64,000 nt of DNA from Dasyornis broadbenti. Taxonomy: Eukaryota > Chordata > Aves > Passeriformes > Dasyornithidae. The notes under the pieces were generated by a model, which did no database searches, was not told the origin of the DNA, and saw nothing but the letters and a program-made list of their open reading frames with translations. A program made the position numbers and the translations under genes. Within the stretch, counting starts at the first letter, position 1. Each line of letters opens with the position of its first letter. Positions 34,619-47,257 of this stretch are shown here, one piece after another. The stretch spans positions 62,001 through 126,000 of the forward strand of contig VZRN01000244.1 in NCBI GenBank assembly GCA_013397935.1. Direction: 5' to 3'.

Positions 34619-36989
34619 GTAACAGCATCCGTGTCCGTGTCTTTGTCTGCCGAGGGGAATGCTGCCCTGCTCTGGTTTAATTCAGTTTTTCAGGCTGTTT
34701 CCATTAAATATTTCCTCTCTGTGTGCTTGAGGACAAGTATGTTGAGTAAGTCACTAGCCCTTGATTATCTTTTTGTTTCATTTCTATATGCTGCATCTTA
34801 TTTATTGCCCGTAAAATTCAAGGTTTGCCAGTGCCAAAACAGGGCTGATTTGGAATAGCTTTTAAGCATTTCCTCAAGAGAGGTGAGCAGCCATCAAACA
34901 CCTGTTTAGCAAGCGTTGCCCTAATTTACAACTTTGATCTAGGCCAGAGTTGTCCTCTGCCCATGTCCTTGTTACCATGAAAGCTTTATTATCATAAACT
35001 CACACGAAAGGTTTATCAGCTAGCCACAGAGGCCTCAAAATATCCCTTGATTAATTCCTTGAGTATTTTCTCCTCAGTGTTCTTAGAAACAAAATAGTTA
35101 CCTCATTTTTTGTTTCAATGTAAGACTCTTGTTCTAGCTACGCCTCTCCTTTTTAATTTTTTGGAGGCTGCTGAAAGCGATATTGGGGATTTCTATATTC
35201 CATTAACAGTGGGCTTGCTAGCTCCAGAGAGACAGCAGTTTGGGCTCTCTGGGCTGGGATTCCTGCCCACAGCTATCACACTTGATGCTTGTAGATGGTC
35301 TGTTGGCTGCCGAAATCCAAACCCATGTGTTGGGATGGCACTCTGCCTGCCTGCAGGTTGGGCAGAGTCTCACAGTGGGGTACTGGTGGTGAGCAAACAC
35401 AAGTTTTGCATGCCATCTTTTTTCCTGGAGGAGATCCTGGTGTGACAAGTGCTATCGTAATTCCTGGTAACACAAAGCTTTTCCAGCACGGGTGACATGA
35501 AGTCCTTCTTGTGTACCAGTGCAGTGAGCTTGGCAGAATTCAAATTTCTTTCTGCTAGCAGGGCTGTTCAGAGGGAACATCTGGGGAAATGACCTGTCAG
35601 GGATTCAGAAAGCACATAACAAAGCTGCCATATTTGGTTGCAAAGGTTTGGCAGATTCTTTGGCTTTTACTTCCTGTCTCTGAAGGTGTTGCTGTGTCAG
35701 ATTTTGCCCAGTTTGCTCTGTTTTGTGGCTGTGCCAGGGCTCCAATGCCAGACCTTTAAAAACAGACAGAGTGAACAGGAACTGGATGGGTTTAGGGTGT
35801 TTTCCATCATTGACAGATTTGGTATGGGGAATATGCAGTTGCAGAAGTGGAAGAGCACTTCAGGAGCTCAAGCAACTGTTCTGCTTGCGCAGAGATGTTT
35901 CTGACCCATTGCAAGGAGCTTTTCTCCGCCTGGATGGGTAAAACTTTGGATCTGCTCTTCTGCAGAGCCGGTGCTTCAGTTGCACAAACCGTCCTCGAGG
36001 GTTTTTGCTGCTGAAACAAACCTTACAGCAAAGGGCATAACAGCGTGTGCACCATGGTGCTGGGAGAGAAAAAGAACAGAGTAAAAGTCCTAACGCAAAT
36101 AGGGTTATAGCTGATAAAGAGTCTCAGAGGCCACCAAGGGGTTTTCTTTGACAGCACGTATCCAGGTAATTAAGGAAGTAGGATTCATACTTAAAGTTTT
36201 TGTTTCTGGTGCATGGATCTAGCTAAAAAACAACCCTCTATCTGTTGTGTTTAATTGTGCGGCAGCTGAAGCAGGTGGTTTTGACAAGATTGAACGTGCA
36301 CTGGAAGAGAGACTTGAGGGGTAGTCAGTGTAGTCTGAGGTAGCCTTCCTGTTTTATAGCCATTGCACTGGCAAAGCAAGGGCATAACCCTGAGCTGTGG
36401 CCCAAGAAAATGAGTTCTGAGGTAGATGGAGTGGTGCAGTACGTAAAATCAAGAGTGAAGGATTTGATCCCTTTGTAGTTAACATTCCTTTTGTGTAAAA
36501 GGCGTGTTTACAGATGCATGACTCTTTCATTGCTTCCAAGTTGCTGCACCCCCTAATCCTTGGTGAAACAGCATGTGCTTGAAATGGAGACTATATTTGC
36601 CTCCAAATGAGTGACCACAGAGGCTGGATTTCACAGACTTTCAGCTAGAAGCCTGAATTCCTAGTGAGAAGAAAAGGTTAGGCAAGGAATTTGCTCCCCA
36701 TGAAGAAGGAGAGGTGCCAAGAGCTTCTCTGGTGTACCACCTATCCCTTACCAGTGCAAGGGCAGTTCAGCCTCCCTTCTGTGGGTACAGAGGGACCACG
36801 GACTCATTACAGGTGCCCTGTCCCGTGGGGCTGATGCAGCCAGAGGCTGCTGCAGGTCAGGGAGGGGAAGTTTGGCTCTCCCGTTCTTCCTGGTCTTTAT
36901 GACGGGCAAGAGGAGACAGGGAATTCCTGATCCATGACCAGCAGCAGCAGCGTTGGCCTTTAATTTAAGGTGGACAAGGCAATTAGTGT

Positions 36990-37165
36990 GTCACAGAATC
37001 ATTTAGGTTGGAAAGGTTTCTGTGAGATCAACCTGTGCCCAGTGCCCACCTTGTCCCCAGCCCAGAGCACTGAGTGCCATGTCTGGTTGTTCCTTGGACA
37101 CCTCCAGGGGTGGGGAGTCCAAACCTCCCTCGGCAGCCCCTTCCAATCCTGACCCACCTTTTGTC
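36990..37165 (-). mobile_element. CR1 LINE 3' fragment (intron 9)
   Basis: Begins tcacagaatcatttaggttgg, the diverged reverse complement of the CR1 3' end. It continues with cttggacacctccaggggtgg and cggcagccccttccaatcctgac, both standard CR1 3'-region strings. 5'-truncated, antisense to ZNF462. Confidence 0.85.
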
Positions 37166-37636
37166 CTGGTGTTATCCCTCGCAGCAGCATTCCCCTCATG
37201 AATTTTGATGTCGGTGTTTTCCAGGGCTGAATGCAACGTACCAAGTTCACTCTTGGCTCTGCTTTCAAATCCTTGGGCATTTTTCTTCCCTTTCCGTCCT
37301 TTAGACAACTGGTGATTTTCTTCTTCCATGTAAGAGAAATAGCACCCAGATGTTTTGAAAAGTAACCTTTAAGATAAAGTTTTGAATTTACCTACCTCCC
37401 CAAAGGCTTCCTTGCTACATACCCTGTTTCCGTGCACATGCTTTTTTCTGGCATTTTCCATTGTACATACAGCTTCACTGATGCATTCAGAACCCTCGTG
37501 CAGTGCTTGCTTAAAACCACTGGAATGCAGATGCCACTCGTTCTGTGACTGCAGTTTGGATTTCCAGGCAGAAACCATGTGTTTTTGAAACCCAAGATGA
37601 CCAAATAATAGGTCTGTGTCTAGATAGTAGGACTGC

Positions 37637-37655
37637 TTTTTTTTTTTTTTTTTGG
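37637..37655. repeat. T homopolymer
   Basis: Uninterrupted T run in intron 9. Confidence 0.9.
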
Positions 37656-39953
37656 TTTACCTTTGAGGGAAGGAAATAAGTTGTATATGCTTTGGTGCGT
37701 TGCTGAAGAAAGATTTTTTGTTACAACTGAAGACCTAACAGAGTCCTGAGCTCTCTTAAACTCTGAGCAAAAAATTGTGTGTCTGCTTTCACTGTTAGTA
37801 CTACAAATAGTTAGTCATTAATATCCTTTCAGTTAATTCCCTGATACAATTAGCCTGAATATTCCAGTCTAGTGAAAGGATTGGATTCTTTATACCAAGA
37901 TTGACACTTCTGTTAGGTGTTTATTTTGTTGTTATTTTTTAATTACGCCCTCTTGCAAAGTTCTTCCGCAAGCCAGGACGCCTTTTAGTGGGGTGTCTGC
38001 AGTAGTACTTTGATCAGACACTGATGAACTTTGAGGAAGTCTGCACGTGGGTGAAGAAGCTGCCCCTTCAATTCGTGTGTGGGGATTTATGGTTTGCTGT
38101 CATTTTGTCAGTCGCCCAGACATGATAAGTGCATTCTAAATGAGTAATTAAAGAAACAGAGCTTTCCAGGGGCAAGCTGGAGGTGAGAGCATCACCTTGA
38201 GAAACGTAATGTTCCAGGTCCAAGTGGCCCTGCGAGTTCCAGAATCATTGCTTGGAGGAAGTTCACTGACATGAATACATCATGTAAAAGTTATAAATCA
38301 CTCCCTGAAATGGAAATGCTTCAGTCTATGGAACAGTTTATGTTTGTTTTGCTTTTCTCATCTTACTGTGTTGCCTTTGGTTTGGGGACTCTGTGTGTGT
38401 GATTCTGAGTCAATAGGTTTTGTTAATGTGATTTTGAGAATGCTGCATTACTTCAGACTGGTAGATTTAAAGTTTTTATACAAGCCCATGTTTTAGCTTT
38501 TTTTAATCCATGCCAGGCATCAGAGGAAAAGTGAAATTCAATTAGTTTTTCTGGTTTTGAAAACTTCACTTGGCTTTTTCACTTCTTAAACTGGCTGTGT
38601 CACTTATTTCTGTGAGTCCAAAAGCAATGCAGCTGCAACAACCTTGTAAAAAGTTTTTCTAGTGATCTCAGCACCACAGCTTTAAATTCTGCTGCATCTT
38701 AGACCCCGTTTCCACCCTGAATGGCCACTGCTCCGTTTCTTTATAGCTAGAGAAGCTGTTGTTGGTGTAGAAAAGAGTCACAAGTCTTTGGGTGTTTGTT
38801 TCCTTTTTATTTTTTTTTTTTGTTTTGTGAAGGCATAGCTTTGGGGAAAACTTCAAAAAGAGGAAGCTGTGAGATAGGATAACTTTTGTGCTCAGGGAGA
38901 GGCTGGGCAGGACGGAATATTTTGTTGAGCTGTAGAGAAGTCTTACTGTAAAGGGAGTGTGTGTTTCTGTAGTTGTCTTTGGATGTAATTTTACCCTCCT
39001 CGCTCAAAGAAAGGGCCGGCTGGCTCGGATCCATGTGTGCATTGCCACGTCTCACATTCCTTCAGCCTTCATGTCTACCATGAGAGATCCAGGCCTCTTT
39101 TTTTTCACCCTTCCTTGGGGATGAGCCTGGATGAGGAGGATCAAACCCCTCCTTCACTATGCAGTCCGCAAGGAGGAGCAGTGCTAAGTTTCAAGGGTTC
39201 TAGCTCGAAATGCCAGTTTGGGTGACAAAAGCCTCGATGAGGATCTGCTGGTGACCCTCAGCTGAGCGCTCCGATTTGGGGTTTCTCTTGTGCGCATGGC
39301 TCGGAGGGAACCACAGTGGATGAGTGTTGAGGCACATCAGGACTCTGGCTGTGTCAAATGACCGAAATTAATTGCTGCTCTGTTAAACATCAGGCCTTTG
39401 TTAGAGGAGTGGAGGGCTTAAAAACTCAGCAAGGGCATTTTTGGTGTATCATGCGTGCAGAGTTCGAGTCTGAGCTTTCTGAAGGCTCTGGGCATGTCGG
39501 GAAGTTTCTGCTGCTGGCTGAACTGTGCAGCCTTTTGTTTTTTTCCAAGGAAAGGTGCTGCCTTGCTCACTTTCTCCGTCCCCAGAGGGTTGGTCTGGGT
39601 GTGATGGTGAGGACACCAGCCCGGATTTATGCGGAGCCAGCAGCCTGGGAAGCACCCTGCAGCTTCCCTGTTTATTGCTCTTCTAGAAGCCGTTCCTGGC
39701 TGCTGTCAAGCACTGAACAAAAACACACTTTTTGGTCTTGGCTGATTTATGGCTGGTTTTGTGTTCCTAGGCACTGCTCCTCTGACTCACAGATGGAGTC
39801 TCATTTGGCCCAAACCCTTCTGTTCCTGTCCTCTTCACCCAATCACCATTTTACAGGGGACACCCCCGTGTGCAGCTTCTGGAGATTAACCCTGTCCTTG
39901 CAGGGAGAGCCATTCCCTGGTGTTACTGAGTGCACGTTGTCCTGTCCCCACAG

Positions 39954-40177
39954 AGGAGAGGGTCGTTCCCATCGAAGTCTGCCGCTCCAAGCTGTCCAAG
40001 TACCTGCAGGGAGTTGTTTTCCGCTGTGACAAGTGTACCTTCACCTGCTCCAGTGACGAGAGCTTGCAGCAGCACATAGAGAAGCACAATGAACTCAAAC
40101 CTTACAAATGCCAGCTCTGCTACTATGAGACCAAACACACAGAGGAGCTGGACGCTCACCTTCGAGATGAGCACAAG
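39954..40177 (+). CDS. ZNF462: ZNF462 exon 10
   Basis: 224 bases, phase 1 to phase 0. It encodes the linker ERVVPIEVCRSKLSKYLQG and two tandem fingers, VFRCDKCTFTCSSDESLQQHIEKH and PYKCQLCYYETKHTEELDAHLRDEH, joined by NELK, a TGEK-like linker. This pair is one of the more classic DNA-binding-like arrays in the protein. Acceptor ccccacag, donor aag|gtaaga. After splicing, the aag end abuts GTGAGT of exon 11. Nearly identical to the recalled human exon. Confidence 0.97.
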
Positions 40178-42582
40178 GTAAGACCAAAACAGTTTTAATT
40201 TGCGGCACTTTACTCTTTGCAAACATTGTTTGTTTACTTGCCTGTCTGAGTAGCCAACTTGACGTTGTTTTTTTTTTTTCTTTCCTCCCTCTTCCTACCC
40301 AGCTCTGGAAACTAATCCCATGTTGCACTTCCCTTGCTTGTTTTTCTCTTGTTTTTTCTCTTCAGAAACTGAAAAATAAGCGTTTCTGAAGCTGTTCATA
40401 TTGATCAGAATTGGCAGACTGCTGCATGCAGAGTGTGATTATCTGGAAAATTTTCTTGTGTACCCTGGGTTTATTTAAAGGGGGCTGACGAAGGGGTCGT
40501 GGAACAATACCAAGGCAGTGTGATTCAGCCCCTGTCAAAGGCAGGGGATTCCAAACAGAGGATTGCTCTGGTAACTTCAGCAGCAGCGACATGCCATGCA
40601 TATTTTAACAGCAAAGAGGGCTATGCATCCCTCTTTACATTTAACAAGGGAAAGAGAAACAGCAAGTCCAACCAGGTCCTAAGTTAGGGCTGCTTTGGAG
40701 TTTTTGTGGATTACCTAAGTGCATCCCAGGTCCAGTCTTTGGGAAGTCATTAAAGGCTTTCCACAGACCGTTAGCTTTGAATTTCTGTAGCTGAGAAACA
40801 TTTAAGCTCTAGAAGTGAGATGTGTTTTGGAATATTTCCTGGAGTGCTTCCTTGGCAGATTTCCAGGGGAGGTAGTTATATGCCTTCACCTGTTGGAGCT
40901 GAGCCGCCCGAGGTCCTCACTTGTAAACTTCATTGACTGAATGACTTCTCCTTAAGGCCAGATATATTTACATGGAAGATATTGGCAGCAGAAGGCCCAG
41001 AAAAACAAAAACAAAATCACCAAAAAAACCCCCAGGAAAACAACACTTTTCATGCTTAAAAAATACTTGGCCATCTTACAAAACCAAACTTTGTTAATTT
41101 ATGTCGGTCTGCTGGACTCACCTGCCGTCTTTATTACTTCTGGAGAGTGTTCTGCTGTTCAAATGGTGCACAAGGTGTTCCACACCTCCTGATCATCACA
41201 ACAAGGTGCCTGGTATATCCAGGAGGAATTACAGCCTTTTTTTGACACAGTGTATCAAGCTGGGAAGATTATTCCCTTAATTTAGCTCTCTGTTCCAATC
41301 TGGACCTGCAGTCGTGGTGCTGGTAGTTTAGGGTATGGTTTCCCCTTTTTTCGTTGGTAAATGTTACCTCTCCAATTTGTGTCTCAGTCCTGGGCTCAGA
41401 TACTACCCAGGTTGAATATTGCACCTTAAAAAGAGTTCCTTCATATGAGCTGAGTTGACTCAAGTGCCTGGCGTGAGGTTTTGTTTGTTTAAACCTCCGT
41501 GGGTGATGTGTGAAGTTAGGGAACCTCAGCGTTCTGTGCGCAGTACTAAGGATCTTCACACCTCTGTATTCAAGATATTTTGCTGTCTGGATGCATACTA
41601 CAGCCCTCTTCGCATCCTCCTTGGGATCATTCACATTTCCTTCCCCACAGAGGGATGAAAGGCAGTCAGTGGGTGCTGATGTTTCATTCAGCATCTTGCA
41701 GGACGCGCTGTACCGCGCTCGCTGCTCCGTCTCCATCCCCTCTGCCTCCGTGGCTCAGTGCCTGTGCTGCTGGAGGGCTGTCTCTCTGCATGAAAGATGA
41801 ATCCAAAACCCTTCCCGGCAGTGATCAATGAGCTCAGAGGGCGCCTGTCATCCAACAAGTATTAGCCTCTGTGTCCTGGTCATGCTCCACGCTCTCCGCC
41901 TCCGCTGTAAATCTGGGCTGCTGCTCCGCCGTTTCTGTTGGATGTGGTGGAGTTCCTGACTCCCGTGCCCTCAGCTGCTCCTTTCATACTGCTGCTGTGA
42001 GCTGTTAAGTAGCTGGTGCATTTCACCCCAGGGTTAGCTGGATCTGGCTGCTGGGTGAAGCGTTCCCATTATAGTCCGTGTATCAGTTTGCAAAGCACTT
42101 CGCAGCGCGGCGTAATGAAAATTAATCTGTTATTAATGAGTGAGAGTGTATGTGGCACACAGCAGCCGTGTGCGTAGTGGGAAAAAGAGCCGTCCTTTCA
42201 TGAATAAAGCTGAATGAACCAGTCACAGAGAGTTTTCCTTCAGCGTGGATGTGTGCTAGCAGTGTTTGATCACAGCGGTTGAATAACGCCATAAAAATGA
42301 GGATGCGACTTAATGTTTTACGTTTCTTGGATGAAGAAGTGAAGGGACTTTATCAAATCTCGTTAATTTCCGAAAAAACAGGAGGTGAAATGCAGAATGA
42401 ACAGCAGCAGAAGAAATCACTGTCACTGGATATAAATTAGTGTTATTTTGATCGTGGGGACTGCGTGTCACCTCGAACTGAGCAGGCTTTTGGGGTGTAC
42501 TTGATTTTGTTTTGCACATGTGGCTGCTTTTCTGGTTGGTTGCTGTCTCTGCTGACTGCTAACACCAGTGTTTCCTTCAAAG
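40178..42582 (+). other. ZNF462 intron 10
   Basis: 2,405-base intron, donor gtaaga, acceptor tttccttcaaag. No mobile element recognised. The stretch 42060-42400 keeps several CpGs and has two ATTAAT boxes, so it may be a conserved element. Confidence 0.88.
42060..42400. promoter_or_regulatory. Candidate conserved element (intron 10)
   Basis: Two ATTAAT boxes at 42121-42126 and 42132-42137, several retained CpGs (including cgcagcgcggcg) and no repeat content, ending less than 200 bases before exon 11. Constraint is inferred from composition only. Confidence 0.25.
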
Positions 42583-42715
42583 GTGAGTCGTAATTTTGAG
42601 CTGGTTGGACGGGTTAACTTGGACCAGTTGGAGCAAATGAAAGGGAAAACGGAGAGCTCTAGCAGTGATGAAGAAGAAAAAGAAGAAGAGTTAAGCCCCA
42701 AGGCTGAAGAGAGAG
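42583..42715 (+). CDS. ZNF462: ZNF462 exon 11
   Basis: 133 bases, phase 0 to phase 1. It encodes no finger: VSRNFELVGRVNLDQLEQMK, then a serine/acidic segment (SSSSDEEEKEEE) like a casein-kinase-2 substrate. The exon's first bases are GTGAGT, and its own donor is the weak gag|gtcagt. This combination suggests inclusion may be regulated. Skipping would join exon 10 to exon 12 out of frame and stop at the third codon (TGA at 46208-46210). The VSRNFELVGRVNLDQLEQMK segment is almost unchanged from the recalled human protein; the serine/acidic part is similar but not identical. Confidence 0.95.
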
Positions 42716-45700
42716 GTCAGTGCAGCTCTTTGATGTGTTGGGGGGTTTTTGTTGGGTTTTTTTAGGCACTGCCACATGCCTGACCAGTCCAACCATGCAA
42801 GGTCAGCTGCTGAGTGTACAGCACATGGTCTGCAGCAGGCATGGCAGCAGAAACAGAGTGTGGCTTTCCTGAAGACACAGCTCCTGTGGGAATCTCGTGT
42901 TTCTAATCCTCCTTACAAGTTTTCTGTCTGTTAAGAGAGAGTACGTACTATGAGAAAGCACAGATAGCATCTGTGACTAATCTGCCCGTTCAGATAACAT
43001 CTATGAGGGCTTGGAAAACTATGTAAGTGTATTTTAGTGGTCTGTCAGACTTTCTGTTTTGGTAGCCAGCTTCCAGCTTTCACCTGGCATTGTCCAAGTG
43101 AGGGATGAAGGCTGCTCTATGGGCTGTCATGTACTTTCTGCCCAGCATTCTTTGTCAGTGCTGTTTGCAGTTGCTGCAGTTGGCAGCCCCAGAGCCAGGG
43201 TACATCCACGCCCCACCTGCCTGTACGATTTTGTATTTAAATGTGTGTCTGAGTTTGCATCTGAGAATAATCCCACTGGCTTCAACAAGGCTAGGCCACG
43301 TGCTTTTGGTTTGGTTGAAGTTAGATCAGTAGGGAAAAAGTAAGTTCTCTGTTAATTAAATGAAGGGTTTCTTTTCCAGCAACCTTCTCCCATGAAAGCC
43401 AGGTTATTCCCAGTATCTGGTGTAAACAGTATTTTGTCTGGTGCAAGCAGACAAAATAGTTCTTTAATGCCTTTAGTCCCTTTGTGGTTTGAGTGACAGG
43501 TCACCCAGCTCTTGATGCTGACAGCTGCAGTTAGCCAAGTTCTGTGTACTTTCACCACATTTAACCTTTTCCTCCCGGTTTCTTAGCTTTCAAACCCACT
43601 CAAGAGCTTTTCACAAAAGAAAAGGTGTCCCTGTACAGTGTTGTTCAGATGTTGAAAAATTCCCATTTCTGGATTCACAGGTAGTTTACAGAACTCAGCG
43701 GGGTTCAGGTCATGCTTCCTACCTTTTAGTAGCGAGACCCCAGCATCTTGGGGTTTGTTCAGTGCCCCTGCAGCATAAATTTCGTTGGTACTTCAAGAGC
43801 GGGTAGTGACGGCTTTTACTTAAACGAGAAAGGAAGCCCATCAGATAGGAAACCATTTGTGCTCTAATGAAAGACATCCTGCACCAGGTCTTAGGTAGAG
43901 CAGCAGAAAAATCAGAGGAGGACCTAAAGGGACGTCAGTTCCACGAACATTCCAGAGTTCAGCCTGAGCAGTTGTTCGGAAGCGTGGCTGGAAGTGCCTG
44001 CTCAGGGACAGCTTCGGTCCTCAGCGCCCCGTGGCTGGAACAGGAATTGTGTGATGATCTGAGCGAAGCCCCAGCTCACCCCAGCTGCAGATGCAGGAGC
44101 TGATGAATGCCGTGTGCAGCCCCAGAGCTGGCAGGGGGTGAGGAGGAGTCACGCTGTCCTTGTGAGGATGACCTTAGCATTGCACACAGGCACAGGTGCT
44201 GGGGTCACCTTGGAGGCCGTGGCACCTGGACCAAGGAGGAGAAAGTGCTCTCTGCCAAGCCTCACAAATCCCTCTGAACGTGCCACGGTGAAGGCACACC
44301 TTCACACGGTGAAGATCGTTGTTTAAACCGGCTTTAGGTTGCACCGGGAGAGTGTAAAAACATCACCTTCTCTGCTGGAGTTTGAAATTTGCAGGGGTTA
44401 ATAGATGTGTGATCCTCATGTTTCAAGTTAAGCAAGGGGTGGGCAGTGTCTCGGTGATTCTGTACTTCTTTTTTTCACCTGTGTCCGTGTTTCCTTTTAT
44501 CTGTGACTGGCTAAAATGATTTCTGCATGCTTGTTTGGATGATCAGCCTAAAAAGATCGGACATATTTTCAAGTTTGTTTTGCAGGATTTCTGTCCTCTC
44601 TGGCCTGTAGGGTTGATGTTTCACCATTGCTATGGTTTTTTTCTCCTGTTTAATCTCTTAACCATTTGTAATAGATTTTACTGAAATAGTTAGAAAATGC
44701 AGAAAACACTTAGGCCTACTAAAACAATGGTATTTAGAAAAGATCCAGGTGTGTTGACTGCATTTTTTTAGACAGCTCGTGTGAACTACCACTGTAAGAT
44801 GCAAGATTTTTGAAAAATGTCCCAGTGAGACAGGAACTGAAGGCATGGTTGGATGCTAAGCTGCATGCTGGCATCTTCCTGGGCATTTCCAGAAGATACT
44901 CATGACACAGGAATGGTTTGCCCTGTCAGCAGAGAACCAGAGCTGTGGTTTCAAACAGAGCCTGTCACAGTGGCTGATGCTGTCACAGCTTTCAAACCAC
45001 GCCAGACTCTGCAATCCTGAGTGCATCTGGCAATTCCAGCCTTTGTGGTGTTGGCAGGAAGTGGGGTTTGCTGAGAGAGCCTCTGTGTGCTACAGGTATC
45101 TTTCTGCACTCTCTGAGGTCTGTGAAAGTGGATTGTTTTTCTTTCACGGGAAGAGGCAAAAAATTATGTCAAGGATCATCCCGTATAGAACTGAAGTAAA
45201 GGTTAACAAGTGAGAAATGTGTCTTAAAAAATGCATTTGCAGAACTTAGGTATGGGTAGTAGGGCAATGTGTGAGCAATTTTGACTTTGTAGACTGGTCT
45301 TGAACAGAGTGAGTCTGAGAGTGAAGGAATCAAGTGAGCAGAGATCAGAACCAAAATTAAGCAAAATCCCTTTTCTTTTATTATGTAGTTCAGGAGGAGT
45401 CAGAAAGACATTCTGTTGATTTCTTGCATAAGATAATCCCTGCTAAGGAATTAATGCTCTGAGCAGATGGTGCTGTCTCATTTCCAGCAAAAGAATCAAG
45501 TGAAATAGTTCATGCAATTATTTTTAATGGCTTGTGCGGTGATCTTCTTAATTTGTGAGAAAATGTTTCATCTTTTGTCAGAGCAGGCTGTGTTCAGATG
45601 GAGCTTGGCTTTCAGGAATGTCACTCCCCGAGCTGCCGGTGTCTTCACTCACGTTACAAGGTGCTTGACACTTCTGCAAATGAGGCCCCAAGCACTTTGT

Positions 45701-46201
45701 ATAAAAGATTAGAACAGGATGAAACACCTGTGCGGTTAAGATGCAGGACTTAATCTGTGAGACTTCATGATTTATTACAAGAATCACGTGCTAAATATAC
45801 CAAGCCTGTGTGTTTCCTAAAATTCGTGCTGCCAATTCCAAAAGTTATAGATGGACTTGAGTGGGTTTTTTGATTCTGCTCTCAGGCCGTTTCAGTCCTA
45901 AACTTCGCAGTTTTGGTGTACAATTCCAATTCCACAGCCTCTTCATTTGTTGAAATACAGGAACAGGGAATAGTAACTTGTTACTCTTGCTTGCAGAGAT
46001 GCTTTAAAACCTAGGCTGGCATTTGTCACTTGCAGCGTCACTTTTCTTTGGAGGAGTTGCACTTCCGCAGTTACTGGACAGGAAAGTCCCTTTGCTTCTC
46101 TGGAATGCGAGGTGCGGCGGAGAGGGTCAGAGTGGGATCACAGTGGTCCCTTCTGGCCCTGGCACGTCTGAATTTCTGGGCTGTGCTGTCTTTTTTTCCA
46201 G
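42716..46201 (+). other. ZNF462 intron 11
   Basis: 3,486-base intron, donor gtcagt, acceptor ctttttttccag. No mobile element or gene recognised. One 274-base stretch at 43066-43339 has moderate splice-like ends and stays open in frame, but the evidence is weak. Confidence 0.87.
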
Positions 46202-46316
46202 ATCCCATGATGTTTCCTGACAGCAGTGCTCCAGAGAAACGCTTCCCGTGTGAGTTCTGCGGCCGGTCGTTTACCGAGGGCTCCGAGTGGGAGCGGCACG
46301 TGCTGAGACACGGCAT
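46202..46316 (+). CDS. ZNF462: ZNF462 exon 12 (last zinc finger)
   Basis: 115 bases, phase 1 to phase 2. It encodes DPMMFPDSSAPEK, a divergent linker, then the last finger (RFPCEFCGRSFTEGSEWERHVLRH), which has the classic C-G-R-x-F form unlike the C-x-Y/F type of the other fingers. The donor overlaps the methionine codon: at|gtgagt. If the intron is kept, the message reads ATG TGA and stops at once. Acceptor tttttttccag is strong. Confidence 0.95.
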
Positions 46317-47257
46317 GTGAGTTGGTTTGTGTGCCCTTGCCAAGCAGATCTCTGTGTGTGTTCCCCCCACCAACCCAAACCTCCCCTCACAAAAAGCTGT
46401 GATGAATGCAAACACACTGCTGTGAAGACCAGACCTGTCTGCGGACACAGCCATCGGATGTCTCTGCATCCTTTTTAACTCTGCTGCCTGGGGTGGCTGT
46501 AAACTGCAGCGTTTAACTGTGATTCCAAAAAGTTAAGATTGTCCCTGGGTGAACGCCTCTCAGCCAGGATTAACTTCCCCTAAGTGCACTGGTGATTTTT
46601 TTTTTTTTTTTTTAAATTTTGTCTCTCTAAAGCAGTTGGCGTGCTGTGGGATGATGCACATCACAGATAGGCATCTCTGGAAAAATCTGTTTCCTTGTTT
46701 TGATGGAGATCTCGTTGGTAGCAGAGATCTCTTTTTCTGGCCAGAGTTTCTTCAGAGTAGATTTCATTCAAGGCTGCTGACATGTGGGGAGCATTTGAGT
46801 ACAATGTTGTGGGTTAACTGCGATGGGGTGAGAAATAACAAAGTCTCTTACCCTTAAGAGGATCTAAGTCTGAATAGAAGTGCTTGTAATGCTGCAACCC
46901 ATGGGGAGTTTTATTGGATCATTAACTCCTTGGGGAAAGCTCTCCCTTCCTGGTTGGTGCCTACCAAGTCTTGTTTACAAGGCGCTGGGGAGATGGGAAC
47001 AAACTCTTTTAAGTGTCGCAATTCGAGTTCTTCCCTCCGAGCCCAAATTTGTCCCAGCGCAGAACAAACTAAAGATCGGGTTTTCAGAGCTAGAATGCCA
47101 CGGGGTCCATTCCTCCTCCCCTCCTTCTGAGCCCGTGGCGTGGCTGCTGGTGCCTGCCTTTTTGGACAGTGATCCGCTGCCGCTGTCCCTCCTGTGGCGC
47201 TCAGGGCCGGCTGTGCCGCTCCCTGTGCCCAACCGTTGCTGTTCCTCCGCTCCGCAG
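46317..47257 (+). other. ZNF462 intron 12
   Basis: 941-base intron, donor gtgagt, acceptor cctccgctccgcag. Contains a T run (46593-46611). The last 100 bases become GC- and CpG-rich, leading into the terminal exon. Confidence 0.9.

Larger units (their letters stand above)
34619..39953 (+). other. ZNF462 intron 9
   Basis: 5,335-base intron, donor gtaaca, acceptor cctgtccccacag. Contains a CR1 fragment (36990-37165), a T run (37637-37655), a T run near 38810 and a 25-base exon-like segment (37305-37329). AT-rich stretches around 37800-38170 may be conserved. An open frame of 223 codons (39358-40029) runs into exon 10 in the wrong frame and is not considered coding. Confidence 0.87.

Noticed and set aside
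39358..40029. 223-codon open frame entering exon 10
   Set aside because: It reads exon 10 in the wrong frame, matches no known family and sits in intron sequence.
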